A DNA stretch of 64,000 nt, from assembly GCF_016086655.4 (NCBI RefSeq), contig NC_052138.2:29771403-29835402 (forward strand), in the 5' to 3' direction. The notes below the pieces were generated by a model. It had not been told where the DNA came from and ran no database searches. It saw only the letters and a list, made by a program, of their open reading frames with translations. This DNA is from Lepeophtheirus salmonis (lineage: Eukaryota > Arthropoda > Copepoda > Siphonostomatoida > Caligidae). The position numbers and the translations under genes are program-made. Every line of letters begins with the position of its first letter. The stretch's first letter is position 1. Shown in pieces: positions 21,022 through 33,189 of this stretch.

Positions 21022-24000
21022 ATGTGGGGTTCTGAGTGGAAGGTTCTGAGCTTGTGTTTTTTATGTGTGTGGACTGAAGTGGGAGGCGAAAGTTGTGGTG
21101 GGGATAAGAAGGGCCTTCGTGGGGCAAGCAAAGGATGGCTCTCTGATGGGGTCGGGAACTACAGTGAAACGTCTCATTGCACTTGGGTCATTTCCGGTCC
21201 TGAAAGAAGTGCCTCCAAGAATATCCGTCTACATCTCAAGGTTCTTTGACTCATTTCATTCTCTTCAAATACTTTTCAAGCCATGAAATCAAATATATAT
21301 TCTACTTTTAATTATTACTTAGGAATTTGCGACAGAGTGCGGTTGGGACCATCTCTATGTCTACGATGGAGATTCCGTCTTCTCTCCTCTACTCGGAGTC
21401 TTTTCTGGCCTCACTCGATTGGGTCGATACAAAGTACGCTCTATACCTGAAGTCGTGGCCACATCTGGATCCATGCTTATCCATTTCTACTCGGATGTGG
21501 CTTACAATGCCTCTGGGTTTAATTTAACATATGCTATAGATGCGTGTCCATCGCTTAAGCATGATCTCACTTGTTCTGGACATGGAACTTGTTCAGACGG
21601 AATATGTCAATGTGATGACGATTTTAAAGGAGAGGCTTGTTCTGTTCCTTCTTGTCCTAAGAATTGTGTTTATAATGGGTCCAGAAGAGGAACTTGTAAC
21701 AAAGAAAAAAAACGCTGTGATTGTTTTGAAGGCTACGTCGGAGAGTCATGTTCTCAATCTCTTGCTTCAGGTTACTGGAAAAAACTATCCTTTTCAGATC
21801 CCATGCCACCAAGATCCTCACATGCATCGGTATTGAGTGATGATAATAAGATTTGGATCATAGGAGGAGAAACTTTTTCGCATCCAAGGCATATACTCTC
21901 CTATATTAAATCCAGTGGCACTAATCAATTAGAATGGAAACGTGTACATTTTGAAGGAGAAAAGGCTCCGAGTCCAAGATATGGGCACACTGCAGTTATT
22001 CATGATAATCGAGTAAGAATTGAATTGATAATTTCAATATTAGGAAAATAACTATTTTACTGTATTTCCTACGAAATAGATTTATATGTATGGGGGTACC
22101 ATGAGAAGTGGTCATATTTCTAAAGAAATCTGGTCATTTCACTTACAAACGTATCGATGGGAAAGAATCAGCACAACAAAAGGACCTTGTATGAACTCTG
22201 GGATTAATGCCTTGTGTGGACCTTTGCACATTACAGGACACACTGCAACAGTTATAGAAAATCGAATGATTGTCATATTTGGCCATTCACCAACTTATGG
22301 ATATCTTGATATTGTTCAAGAGTACCATTTTTGTAAGATATTTTTTTCGTTAGAAAAAAAGGATATATTTAATCATTCTATTTTAAATCAACTTTTCTCT
22401 AGTTAACAATGAATGGCAAATTGTTGAAACACATGGTTATCCTGTGAGAGGAGGATTTGGACATTCAGCAGCTTATGATCCAGTTACTAAACTTATTTAT
22501 GTCTATGGAGGCTATGTTTCAACAGGTTGGAATTCTGCTACATTGTCTCAGGATCTGTATTCCTACGATAATATTGATAAGAAGTGGAAGCTCCATCAAC
22601 CAAGTAATAGCTTCCGTTATCTTCACTCATCCGTGATATCTCAAGGCTTAATGATTATCTACGGAGGAAATACTCATAATGATACCTCTTGGAGTCATGG
22701 AGCCAAATGTTTTTCTTCAGACTTATTAGCATATGATATAGCCTGTGATCATTGGTTTTCCATGGATGATTCTTTTCCTACAGATTTTGACGTTGATTTG
22801 CCACGTCTTGGTCACACTGCAACGATGGTCAATAAATCCATGGCTATATTAGGAGGCTTTGATGGTGTCTTAAAGAAGGATTTGTTTATGTATGTTCCTG
22901 GAAAATGTCAAACTGCTAAAACTAGAAGCGATTGTTTGAATTATAAGCCTGGTGTTAAGTGTATTTGGAATAAAAGAAAAGAGTTTTGTGAGCCCCATCC
23001 TTCTCATCTTCTTCCTTCGTCTAAATTGTCGTCTTCCGTGGATGTCTGTCAAATTGATGAGCACCACACAAACAGTCTATCAGGCTTCTGTTCCAAACTT
23101 TCTTCATGCTCTGCATGTTTATCAACGTCTGTAGATTGTGTTTGGTGTCGGGATGGATGTAGTTATAAATTTTGTAAAAGACCCTCATCAACAGATTCTC
23201 TTGAGGAATTTAACAGAGGAACAGCAATATTAGATCACTTAAGTAAAAATTACCTCATTCGAAGATTGCTCTGAGGCAATTTCTAAAGGAACGTGTAATC
23301 GTCTTCATACCTGTCATTCTTGTCAAGCTCATTCACTTTGTCAATGGGTTACCGGGAAAAGTAGTTCCAAATGCAAAGAAAAGAAAAAGACATCGATTGG
23401 AAATCTGACTGAGGAACCGGGTAGGTTTAAAAATATAAATTTTTTCAATTTCTCTATGTTTTTTAACTTTCATGAATTAAAATAATTACAATTTGTATTT
23501 AATTAGATTTTATGAATAAGTGTTTTGACTCATGTAATAAACTTGATTCATGCAGTAATTGTACTGCTAAGCAATGCATGTGGTGTCACAATTTAGGACT
23601 CTGTGTTGACCGCAATGCTTATTTGTCCGCGTTTCCTTACGGACAATGTATGGACTGGACAACCACCAAGGACGGATGTCCAAAAAATGGTATGGATTTA
23701 ACTTTTTTTTTTATTTAAATTTAATATTTCTTTCATCTTTAAGATTCCCTACCCATCTGTGCAGATTATCAAACATGCACTTCTTGTCGTAGTAATCCTG
23801 CTTGTGGGTGGTGTGATGATGGTTCTCGTACAGGACTCGGATCTTGTCATATTGGAGGTGCAAGTGGTCCTCTAAAGCTCAAAGAAAAAAGAGAGAATCA
23901 TTGGGCGCTTGACAATGATATATGTCCAGCATCTAAAGGAAAACAATGGCATTTTACTTCATGTCCTAGTAAGATAATTACTCTTTATTTGATTATTAAT

Positions 24001-26160
24001 TCATTTAATGATACGAGTGAAAATTCTAAAAATAATTTCACGCTATATAAATTTTCCAAAATGATTGACCTACGTATACTTTCAATTAAACGAATGTACA
24101 TTCAGCAATAGTAAATTATTACATCGATTGTATTAGTAATTATTATATTAAAATGACCTACTTTTAACGACGGTTAGACGAGTGCAAGAGTTAGATATAT
24201 ACATATTCAGATATATTTAACTGCAGAAATAAGCCTAGTAAAACAATTAATTTGGTCGACAAAGAACGATATTGGAATGATATAGAAGGTTTTTTTTAAA
24301 GTCTTGATGTAATGCTTAACCTAATTTGAAATAGAAACATTCCAATACACTGTATGTTGGTCGGAGTGAATCTTCATCTATTTCAAAATAGACTTGGTTT
24401 TTTGGTTACTATTTGAATATCTTTGGGGTTGTTTCCGTAGCTATATTTATTTATTCGATTTCTATTTTATATATAGATTGTCAATGTAATGGGCATAGTA
24501 AATGTAGTACAAAAGAAAAAGTTTGTGATGATTGTTTAAATCACACGACTGGAGAACATTGCCAAAAATGTACTAAAGGATATTTTGGCAATCCCGTGAA
24601 TGGTGGAAAGTGTAGACGTAAGTAAACATTTATTTCAGATAAATATGATCATAAAATAATTAATTTTTTTTTTTTTTTTGTAGCTTGTAAATGTAATGAA
24701 CAAGCTGAAGAATGTGACCATAGAACTGGAAAATGTCTTTGCTCTACCAAAGGCATAATTGGAGATCAGTGTGAAAAATGTGACAAAGTCAATCATTACT
24801 TGGGCAATCCTGTCTCCGGTTCCTGCTTTTGTAAGAACTATTGAGCTATTTTATTTTAATAAATTAATTTTGTTTCCATACCTTTTTTATTTATTTAGAT
24901 AATTTAACTATTGATTATCAGTTTACATTTAATCTCTCAAAGCCCGAGGATCATCATTATAGGGCTATCAATTTTAAAAATATTCCTACTAAAGCAGATA
25001 CTGATGTTGAATTTTCAATAGAGTGCTCTGTTCCAGCTAAGGTACATAATGAATGAATTAACAATACCATATTTTATCTAAACCTTCATATAATTTTTTT
25101 AATAGATGGATTTAGCATATCGCCAAACGAAACCAGATGGAGAGGAATCTGAAGAAATGAAACTTTTTGCAAACTACAACTGTAGTGAGAAATTCAAGAG
25201 CAGGTAAACTTAAGTTTTGGGTTTCTTTCATTCAGATATTAAAACAACTTGTTTATATGTAAATTAATTTGATCTATTAAAGGTACTCCAAAACGGAGTT
25301 TTCATTTGGATCTGAAGTGAACACAACGTTTTATGTTTACGTTTATGAGTTTCAACCCCCACTCATTATAGTGGTTTCCTTCTCTCAATATGGAAAGCTG
25401 AATTTGCTTCAATTTTTTATCACTTTTTCAATGTAAGATATTTATCCAATTCTATATTGCTTATTGAATTCTTCATCCTTTTTTATTATTACTAGATGTT
25501 TCCTCGGGCTTCTTTTGGGAGCTGCTATTCTATGGAAAATAAAGCAAAAGTATGATCGATATAGACGACGGCAAAGGCTTTTTGTCGAAATGGAACAAAT
25601 GGCTAGCCGACCTTTTGGTTCCGTCCTTATTGATATGGAAAGGCTACCTGATATGTCTAGCATGCCCGACGACACTTCTTCTACTCATATTCGTAAAAGA
25701 CGGAAGGTAAGTCCCTGTTTAAGAGACTAATTAGTTAGATACATTATACAACTTTCACCTTATAGCGTTCATGGCCTAGTCCTATCGCGTTGGAGCCTTG
25801 TGTTGGCAACCGTGCAGCGATTTTATCTTTAATTGTCAGACTTCCTACAGGTGGAAAACCTTATGCGCCGAATGGCTATACGGGTATTGCCGTTGCATCG
25901 TCATTAGTTACATTGGGTAGGATCCTTTTTTAATAGGAGTTTATTGTTACATTCTTATTCTCTACATTTTATGCTTAGGTAATCCTCGTAAACCCAGTTC
26001 AGATATTCCTAATCGCCAAGCCCTAGATGAACATACAAAAATTGGCCGAAAATTTAGAAAAACGGGTAGCAGCGATACAGTAGGTGGAAATAATGAAATA
26101 GTTGTTTCTGGAAATACTCGAAGTGGTATGGGACTCATTTCTCAACCAACGGATCTATAG
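21022..26160 (+). CDS. ATRN-like: Attractin-type membrane protein (CUB-EGF-Kelch-PSI-LamEGF-TM), 14 exons
   Basis: Single-pass cell-surface protein of the attractin family. Exons: 21022-21240, 21323-22012, 22080-22332, 22403-23420, 23507-23689, 23744-23968, 24477-24617, 24684-24830, 24899-25041, 25106-25203, 25283-25432, 25496-25706, 25766-25916 and 25979-26160. They sum to 3811 nt, about 1269 residues plus one surplus base. Domains: signal peptide (~1-22), CUB (to ~149; GNYSETSHCTW, YVYDGDS), EGF modules (~150-218; CSGHGTC), Kelch propeller (~225-550; GHTAVIHD, MIIYGG), four PSI repeats (~555-860), two laminin EGF modules (~864-959), a pre-membrane module, a membrane span (~1078-1100; FLGLLLGAAILW), the juxtamembrane WKIKQKY and EQMASRPF motifs, and the tail motif IALEPCVGN. 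The membrane and tail motifs are attractin signatures. The C-type lectin domain of vertebrate attractin is not seen. The frame is broken once near 23251. Confidence 0.9.
23243..23264 (+). other. Frame break in attractin exon 4
   Basis: The frame from upstream ends in TGA at about 23272. The homologous PSI sequence (CSEAISKGTCNRLHTC) resumes in another frame. All exon phases and the exon total (one base over a multiple of three) fit a single surplus base here. A GT..AG stretch of 22 bp (23243-23264) would also restore the frame if removed, but that is far below normal arthropod intron size. Confidence 0.7.
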
Positions 26161-27749
26161 TTTTAAAGTCAATATTTCATTAAATGCAATTCATTTTAAT
26201 ACTCAAAGCACCACACTTAATGTATTTTGATTAAGACTGCCTACGCTTTTTCTAACAGATACCATACCAATCACCTTCCTTCGCTTACATTATCGAAGGT
26301 GCTTTAAAAAATGCAACAAAATATTTGTTCTATTTTAGAAAAATGAAGATAGGTTCATATAATTATTATAGTTGTCAGTATTTTGTATGAGAAATATATT
26401 TAGCATAATTGATATTAGGTGAGAATTCTTAAATATTATTTTAATTGTAACTTGGGACAAAGATATGTGATATTTTATTGTTTTGTAGTTTATTTTACTT
26501 CTGAATTTTATTATTTTGAAACTTTGTAACTTTTATTTATAATATATATACTTAACATGTCTATATAGAGCGATAATTAATAATTAACGCATATTCCAAA
26601 GAAGATAAATAAATAATTACGTTTTAATCTTTATTATTATTATTTTTTTTTCATTCATTTTGTTAATGTTTAACACATTTCACAATACACATATCATTTC
26701 AAACGGAGTTTAAGAATAAAACCATACAAGAGAATAGATTATAGTAATATACATATTTGCAAAACTGATTCCAATACATTATATGTACATATGTGATTGT
26801 CAATGAAAAAGCAATCTGAAAGGATTTTTCTAGATATTGAATCTAGATTACTTAAATTTCTATACTTCGACGAATTAACTATCCCCAAACAAATTATTCT
26901 GGTTAATTCTTTTGAAGTGCCGCAAATTTCGTTTAAAGTTCGTAAGAGTTCATCGTAACAATGGAAATATTATTAAAAAATGATATATTATGTTTAAGAG
27001 GTATCAATAGTAAATAACCTTTGGTATACCAACTTATACAGAAAGGTGAATAGGAAGACTATAATTAATGTCAAACTAATAAATTGGAAATACGTTGTTA
27101 TGTTTTTAAGAAGTAAATCGACATAATATCTTCAATTCTCACATAAGTTCAAAATATGAGAGCACTTCATCATAATCTGGATTTACATTTGTACATTTGC
27201 AAAATTACTTTTTTAAATATTACAACATTAATGGTAAGGTGTAAATTTATCTTAAATAAAGAATTTGAGAGCCATTATTTTTTCCAATTGCTTTATATTA
27301 TAGCTAAAGTTGATAATATTGTAGAGAAAAACGCGTGCAAGGAGAAGGGGAAAAAATACATATGGTATCATTGTTTAAAATACTGATGTGATTATCATCT
27401 GCCTGCTTTATTATGATTTTTGAGGGTATAACGAAAATATTTATTAGCAAAATGTTTAATGAAGAAATACTACGTATAATTGACTTAGACATTTTTTTTA
27501 TCCGTTACAGTAGATTTGAAAACGTCACACTCCATAAAATTGTAATTCATTATGAACCTTATTCTCAGAATAATAGCTAATGAAACGACAAAGTAGAGTA
27601 TTTCGAAATATATTTGAAGTTCCAGGTTTAAAAAAGAAGGCTTAAATTAAATATAATCTACATACATACTAAAAAATAAACCATCATACATTTATGTTAA
27701 ATATACAAAGTTAAACAATTGGAATCATATAACTAATAACAATAAATTA
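26161..27749. other. Attractin 3' UTR and AT-rich downstream spacer
   Basis: An ATTAAA variant poly(A) signal occurs about 20 bases after the stop (near 26179) and several AATAAA copies follow near 26607. Beyond that is AT-rich DNA with short chance frames (27156-27386 and its reverse) and no recognised gene. Confidence 0.45.
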
Positions 27750-27751
27750 TA

Positions 27752-29037
27752 TACCGGGTGTCCCGAAAGTCTTGACCGGTACCTTCGATGGCTTTTTTCG
27801 AGGCTTCAGAGACTTTTTACGTAAAGGTTGCGTAAATAAAAGTTAAAGACCGTTTTCAGATTAACAAGTTTTGTTTCAATAACATTTCGAAATTCATAAC
27901 TGTTTTTGACATGGAGGCTAAAAGACATGAAGTAGCTGCTCTGCTTCGTGCAGGAATCAGCCACAAGGAGATCTCTGAGGCCACCAGCATGTCCGCCAGC
28001 ACCATTGGCAGGATCAGGAGGAGGTTGGACAAGGGGGAAGGCCTTGAAGACAAGCCTCGAAGTAGGAGACATGTCTTAAAGGCCACCAAGGCCACTAAGA
28101 AGAAGATCAGGGCCCAGATCAAGATAAACCCTCTTCTGAGTATCAGAACAACTGTCAAGAAGAACAACATGGGTAAGACTACTGCTGCCAACATTGTCAA
28201 GGACATTGGGGGCAAGTCCTTGGTCCGCACCACCCGTCCCATGTTGTCCATGGCCAATATGGAGGCCAGATACATCCAATGCAAGAAGATTTTGAACAAC
28301 ATGAAAAGCAATGGGGACAGAATTCTCATTTTTTCCGATGAGAAAACTTTTACAGTGGATCCAGTCTTCAACCGCAAAAATGATCGCTACATTAGCCTTA
28401 ATGGTTATGTGGGATCTGAGAAATATGTGTCCATGACCAAGCACCCAGCCAGCATCATGATGCTTGGAGTTGTTGGCTCAGATGGTAAAGCCATGCCTCC
28501 AGTCCTCTTCCGAGAGGGCTACAGACTCACCTCGGAGGACTACATCAAGGTGTTCAAGACCAAGGTGATCCCATGGATCAGGAAGGAGTATCCTGGCAAG
28601 AGGGTGTGTTTCCAGCAGGATGGGGCACCCGCACACACAGCCAAGAACACCCAGAAGTGGTTGAAGGAGAATGTGGAATTCTGGCCTAAGGACTTCTGTC
28701 CCCCAACCGGAACCCCTTGGATTTCAGCATCTGGGCGCACATTGAGAGGCAGGCTTGCAAAAAACGCCACAGCAGTACCAAAGCTCTCAATGCCAGTATC
28801 ACCAAGGCCTAGGCCAAGATGGACCCCACCTATATCAAGAACACCTGCTCCTCCTTCCGTCCCCGTGTTGTGGCTGTTATGGAAGCTAAAGGCCAAATTG
28901 TTAAAAACATATTATAGATTATAACCAAGCGAAGTTTTTTTATTAAAAACATTTCTCTGTATCTCTACTTTTAGTCCTTGTAGATCTTAATGAAGTTGGA
29001 AGTTAGAAATCAGTCAGGACTTTCCGGACACCCGGTA
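27752..29037 (+). mobile_element. Tc1/mariner element, nearly complete, with TIRs and TA target duplication
   Basis: The left end is TACCGGGTGTCCCGAAAGTC and the right end is the near-reverse complement (GACTTTCCGGACACCCGGTA), flanked by TA at 27750-27751 and 29038-29039. Length is 1286 bp, typical of the superfamily. It carries one transposase gene. GC content is well above its surroundings and structural decay is slight, suggesting relatively recent insertion, 1.6 kb downstream of the attractin stop. Confidence 0.92.
27911..28917 (+). pseudogene. Tc1/mariner (DDD, maT-like) transposase with two inactivating lesions
   Basis: DNA cut-and-paste transposase of about 335 residues. The start ATG at 27911 is followed by a helix-turn-helix (VAALLRAGISHKEISEA, ~9-25). 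The first catalytic Asp block is IFSDEKTFTVDP (~140) and the second is CFQQDGAPAHT (~235). The third Asp lies in a NPLDF block near 28715, readable only in another frame. One frameshift near 28690-28705 precedes that block, and in the restored frame a TAG at 28810-28812 replaces what is normally Trp. The ancestral stop is probably TAG at 28915-28917. The uninterrupted reading runs through to 28924 in a wrong C-terminal frame. Spacing between the second and third Asp is close to 40 residues, which suggests maT-like rather than classical mariner (34). Not active as it stands. Confidence 0.88.
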
Positions 29038-29039
29038 TA

Positions 29040-29848
29040 CAGAATATTGAAATTATAGATTGATCCAAATAATATTTTATTGTTCTGACACCAGAATCCA
29101 GTTAAATATGTCATAACTTTAGGTTGCAAAACACAAGCGAGACGTGGAGTTTAATCAAAAAGATAATCACCCACCCCTCTTCTTCATGTGGAAGTTGCTA
29201 TATACAATTGTGCACAGGATAGATATATCTTTACCGATGAGACCTAACTAATTATTATTAATAAAGTAAATGTCAAAATCATAAAATTAGACAATAAATA
29301 TACTAATAAAAAAAATGTTAGAAATAAATCCATCTCAAAGATTTAGAGCAAAAGCTAATTATGTAGTAATGTCCGGCGATATTACTCCTTATTAAGAGCA
29401 TCAAAAAGATATTTCCCCCGTTATTTATGCTTATATAACAACATACTATTATCATGAAGGATTTACACAATTGCTAATCATAATGATACCCCCAATGTAA
29501 CTACCCCCGTTGTTGTGACCATTTAAGTAGTTGTTTTTGCCTTTTATGAGTTTTCTGAACACCATTTCTTGGAGCCTATCAACCATAGCTAAGCCTTAAG
29601 TGATAAAAAAGTAATATTTACTGACTATGTAATATTGGAAAACCTAATGATCATACCCAAGTCTTTAAGTGAAGAAACTAGTCTCAGACAAACTAGTTGC
29701 GAACCATCCAAAGCTACTACTCCCGTTGTTGTGACCATTTAAGCACTTTTTTGCCATTGAATGAGTTGTGTGTCATAATTCTTGATAATTTTGGCTAAAA
29801 TAGAATCATATTTTATGGTTAGATTAAAAAAAAATTGAATACTTACTG
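29040..29848. other. Spacer with a short duplicated block
   Basis: A block containing CCCGTTGTTGTGACCATTTAAG occurs at about 29505 and again at about 29722 with similar flanks (local duplication ~215 bp apart). No gene recognised. Confidence 0.4.
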
Positions 29849-30326
29849 TTAGATAGTACAAAATTCAGAGTTCCATTTCGAAATTAGTAAATATTTTATA
29901 CTTTTTACTGATAACTTGATCGTCATTTGGTGTGGATGACTCAAAACATTTTTATATGTATTTCTATAAATGACATCAGTACCAACATCCTCCATTAATT
30001 TAATGATGGTTTCTCGGGAAGGGATAGATTTACCCGTGTATTTCTCCATAAATTTTTTGAACATAGATGATTAGCAGTGGATAAGGTTATATTACATGCA
30101 ATAAGCATCCTTGTGAGATCAGAGTAAACTTGATGTATTCATCATTAACTTGATTTTTTAGATGAATATCCATGCTCTTGATATGAGATGAGGATAATGA
30201 CTGGTGTGTAATTCTAGATAGGAGACTAAATGCACATTTATTTCGACAAATCCGACAAACCATCTGTTTCTCATCCGGTAAGTAATTCCCAAATTCCTGG
30301 GCCTCCATTTTCAGAAATTCAGACAA
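29849..30326 (-). pseudogene. hAT-type transposon protein, N-terminal part, decayed
   Basis: The minus-strand frames read QMVCRICRNKCAF with downstream His residues (a BED/U1-like zinc finger, 30190-30280), and after a stop and frame change FKKFMEKYTGKSIPSRETI (about 29990-30064). The FxxKYTGKxIPSRxT block is typical of hAT/CGGBP1-like transposon proteins just before the catalytic region. Catalytic and dimerisation parts are not present here. It belongs to a different copy from the C-terminal hAT fragment at 6.2 kb. Confidence 0.55.
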
Positions 30327-30529
30327 AAGACGACGTTATTTTAGGCATTTTATTCAGTTCTCTATCGACTATCACCATCTAATATTATATTAATATTGAA
30401 TAATAAAGGCGGGAATGATAACGTTCTTGATTGATAGAAGAAGATGTATATTATTTAATCAATGATGTCATTAGTATTTCTTCTCTTCTCCTCGCACGCT
30501 TTTCTATTCTTACCAAAATTATCACCCTT

Positions 30530-30745
30530 AATTATAGCTAAAGAGGTGTCCACAGGATTCGGAAACAAATTTCAAAAATTAAATTTTTGGAAAAAAATTT
30601 CAAAAATTCAAAGCTATTCACAAGAATTAAATTTTATAGAAAAAAATTTCAGGAAATATATTTTAAATTTTGTAGTAAAAAGCAAAAATTCCTTAATTTA
30701 AGGAGGGCTACAGCCCCTTCACATCACCCCTTGCGGACGTCCCTG
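30530..30745. repeat. G-rich-ended repeat with T/A minisatellite, copy
   Basis: One end is GTGTCCACAGGATT, then alternating AAATTT-type units, then AATTTAAGGAGGGCTACAGCC and TTGCGGACGTCCCTG. Same architecture as 33190-33770 in the opposite orientation. Confidence 0.6.
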
Positions 30746-30829
30746 AGCTAAAACTAAAGAATAAAACTTATGTTACAACTGAAAACGAATTGCCGTCAAA
30801 AAAGTTCGCTTTCTACTGGTTTTTTAAGT

Positions 30830-31062
30830 TCTGGCCACCGCATAGTCCTAACCTGAATCCCTTGATAAAAGCATCGGGTAGCGAGTTGAATACAAGGCCT
30901 GTAGATAATGTCACATCAGTATTGAGTCCCTAAAGCAATCGGTTGAGAAAGAGTGGCGATCAATGTCCAATCACTACGTTGTCAACGTGTGCAAAGCGTT
31001 TCCGGATCGCGGGGAGTGTGTGATTGAGCATGAAGGTTCTCAAATTGATAATAATGTTTTGT
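30830..31062 (+). pseudogene. Tc1-like transposase C-terminal fragment
   Basis: The frame reads KFWPPHSPNLNPL (third-Asp region, degraded) and later, in another frame, SVEKEWRSMSNHYVVNVCK and CVIEHEGSQIDNNVL then stop. This is the usual C-terminal sequence of Tc1-type transposases. N-terminal and central parts are absent. Confidence 0.65.
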
Positions 31063-31860
31063 AATGAGTAATAAACAAGTTCCAAATTTAAAAAAAAAAA
31101 CCATCTAGAACTTTATTTAAAGCCGCTAGGTCTAATTAATTGTTCAATGCTCATTATGTTCCAAGACTTTCTGACGGCTTGTTACATGTAGCATCGAATA
31201 TGTAGCACTTTTTCTGTTTGTTATTTATCTTTTATGCATATCATAATTCATATGTACTTTCAGTATATGTTCATATTTGAATAAAATACAAATGCTGGTA
31301 TGTCAAAATGAATTAACTTGTATTTAAGAGACTGCACTTTTTGTTAGTGAGCGCTCTACAGACTTAAGTATTCATCAGTAAAGAAAAAAACTAAGTTTAG
31401 CAATTAGGAAAGGAAAAACGGTTGTTGAATCTACTCTTTCTTCTTTTTTGTTAATTATTTGATAGGAAGTCGAGTTGTTAACTTCTGTCTCTGAAGTAAG
31501 CATTATTGCCTATCTTTGGTATAAATTGTTGTAAAAATGCATAATAAAATAAATATATATTGAATTTAGATATAATTACAATATTTATATTTTCCCTGGG
31601 CTTATGCTATTTTAAATGTTGTAGGTTCTATTAAATGAAGAGAACGCTGAATGAAATTTTTTTCTGAACACTAAAAATGAAACTTTAGGGTGCCGTTTTA
31701 GCCTCCTTCCTTCTCGTTCTATTAAGTTCAGGGTTCTATAGGGGTCTTAGCAATTCCAATTCTTGGACCGTTAGAATCGGATCCGATGCAACAGAACCAA
31801 AACGCCACTTAAATGTTTTGTCAGTCTAGGTTCTCAATCCCCCATTTTCTAATTTCATTG
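31063..31860. other. Spacer with a ~270-bp dispersed repeat
   Basis: 31375-31640 resembles 46505-46690 and 58080-58330 (TTAGGAAAGGAAAAACGGTTG, GCATTATTGCCTATCTTTGG). No gene recognised. Confidence 0.5.
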
Positions 31861-31866
31861 TTATTT

Positions 31867-32203
31867 CTCCAGATGACCTCCCTCTGCTGCCATCATGTCC
31901 ACGATCCTAGGCCTGAAGACTGCACCCACATTGACGACGTGGACCTCGGACACGGCCTCCCACTGTCTCTCGGTGGTGGATCTTTAACGCATCGACGCTG
32001 GGATGGGGGATGGCACAGGTCCTATTTTCGAACTTAGCCACAGCTACCAAAGTCGAGAAGATTCATGTCGGGGAGGAAGGAGACCACAAATTGTGTTTCC
32101 AGAAATCGGAAAAATTCCCATCAATTCATTGCTGCATGGTCCTGAGCTTGTTCCCGGGGGCGAGTCCTACTGGAAAACATAGTTTCCCTCTAAATAGTTA
32201 GAC
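31867..32203 (-). pseudogene. Tc1-like transposase C-terminal fragment
   Basis: On the minus strand, changing frames show NYVFQ-DSPP (degenerate second-Asp block, ~32195), NLWSPSSPDMNLLDF (third-Asp region, ~32095), TCAIPHPSVDALK (~32010) and REWEAVSEVHV-like text ending FRPRIVDMMAAEGGHLEK then stop (~31870). The order and sequence fit a Tc1-like C-terminal half. It is flanked on its upstream side by a partial ~400-bp repeat (32225-32360), the same partnership as at 11.2-11.9 kb. Confidence 0.65.
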
Positions 32204-32224
32204 TTCACCCATGGGAAGAAATAC

Positions 32225-32360
32225 GTATTTAGGAAAGGATTCACTACTCAGGAATTAAATAATAATGTCAACTGCAAAGGAAAAGAAAATTACTTCTTTA
32301 TATTACCAATTACGAATTAACGGGCCAGCTAAAAAAAACACAACGGATTTACATTATTAA
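32225..32360 (-). repeat. Dispersed ~400-bp repeat, partial copy
   Basis: Reverse orientation; contains ATTCACTACTCAGGAATTAAAT and GGCCAGCTAAAAAA. Truncated where the Tc1 fragment begins. Confidence 0.6.
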
Positions 32361-33185
32361 TACAAGGCATACGCACATAAAAATTAATTTAAAAAATAAT
32401 AATGTAAAAAGGAAAGATTTTTAATAATGGAAATATTTTTCTGGTTGTAAATGTATTTTTAATTTGTATGACACAAATATGCAACTCTGTCATAATATTA
32501 ACCTGTTAGGTTGTAGCAGATAGTCATACCAATTTAATTATTAGGGAAAAAGATATAATATCGTAAATTTAAAATATCTTTGAACGATTATAATGGAACA
32601 TTATTCCAATTATTAATCAGTTGACGTTAAATAATTTTACAAAGCAGGTAAAGTTTTTGTCATAATTCAACCAAATAAAATAACAAATAAATACATATAA
32701 GTTATGGAAAAGTATAATGTTCTTTCCATACATGTCAGGAAATCCATTTCATGACAGTACTAAGTGCGAAATAAAAATATAGAATACTTATTCTAAGTAA
32801 TACATTTACACATAATATTTTTTTTTGTTTGACATGTTAGCTACAATCAAACTAGAGTCTTGCTGGCACAAAGATTTAAGAAACATTGAAGATAATTCAA
32901 AGGGATCGTAGTAAAGTACAAACTTCAATGTTACATGTGTTAAATTACAAAATTAAATTAAGAGTGAGGATTGACAGGGAACTTTTAAAAAATGAAGTTG
33001 TCTGGGTATTTTACTTAGAACTTTAAGTAAGTCTTTAACAATTGAAAAGCTTTTTTATAATACATACATAATTCATAATGTTTTTTATACACAAAATATT
33101 GATAATAATCAGCAAACTTTGGGCGATTAATTATTCTAAATAAAACTCTTTATAATCGATTTGACAATAAATAAAATTCAGTCTA
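32361..33185. other. AT-rich spacer, nothing recognised
   Basis: No open frame of note and no known repeat boundary seen. Confidence 0.4.
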
Positions 33186-33189
33186 AGCA

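Noticed and set aside
23243..23264. 22-bp micro-intron as the definite explanation of the attractin frame break
   Set aside because: It does restore the frame, but spliceosomal introns this short are not expected in arthropods; a single surplus base is the simpler reading.
27856..28377. Minus-strand 173-codon hydrophobic-looking frame
   Set aside because: Antisense shadow of the Tc1 transposase gene at 27911-28917.
28540..28896. Minus-strand 118-codon frame
   Set aside because: Antisense shadow of the same transposase.
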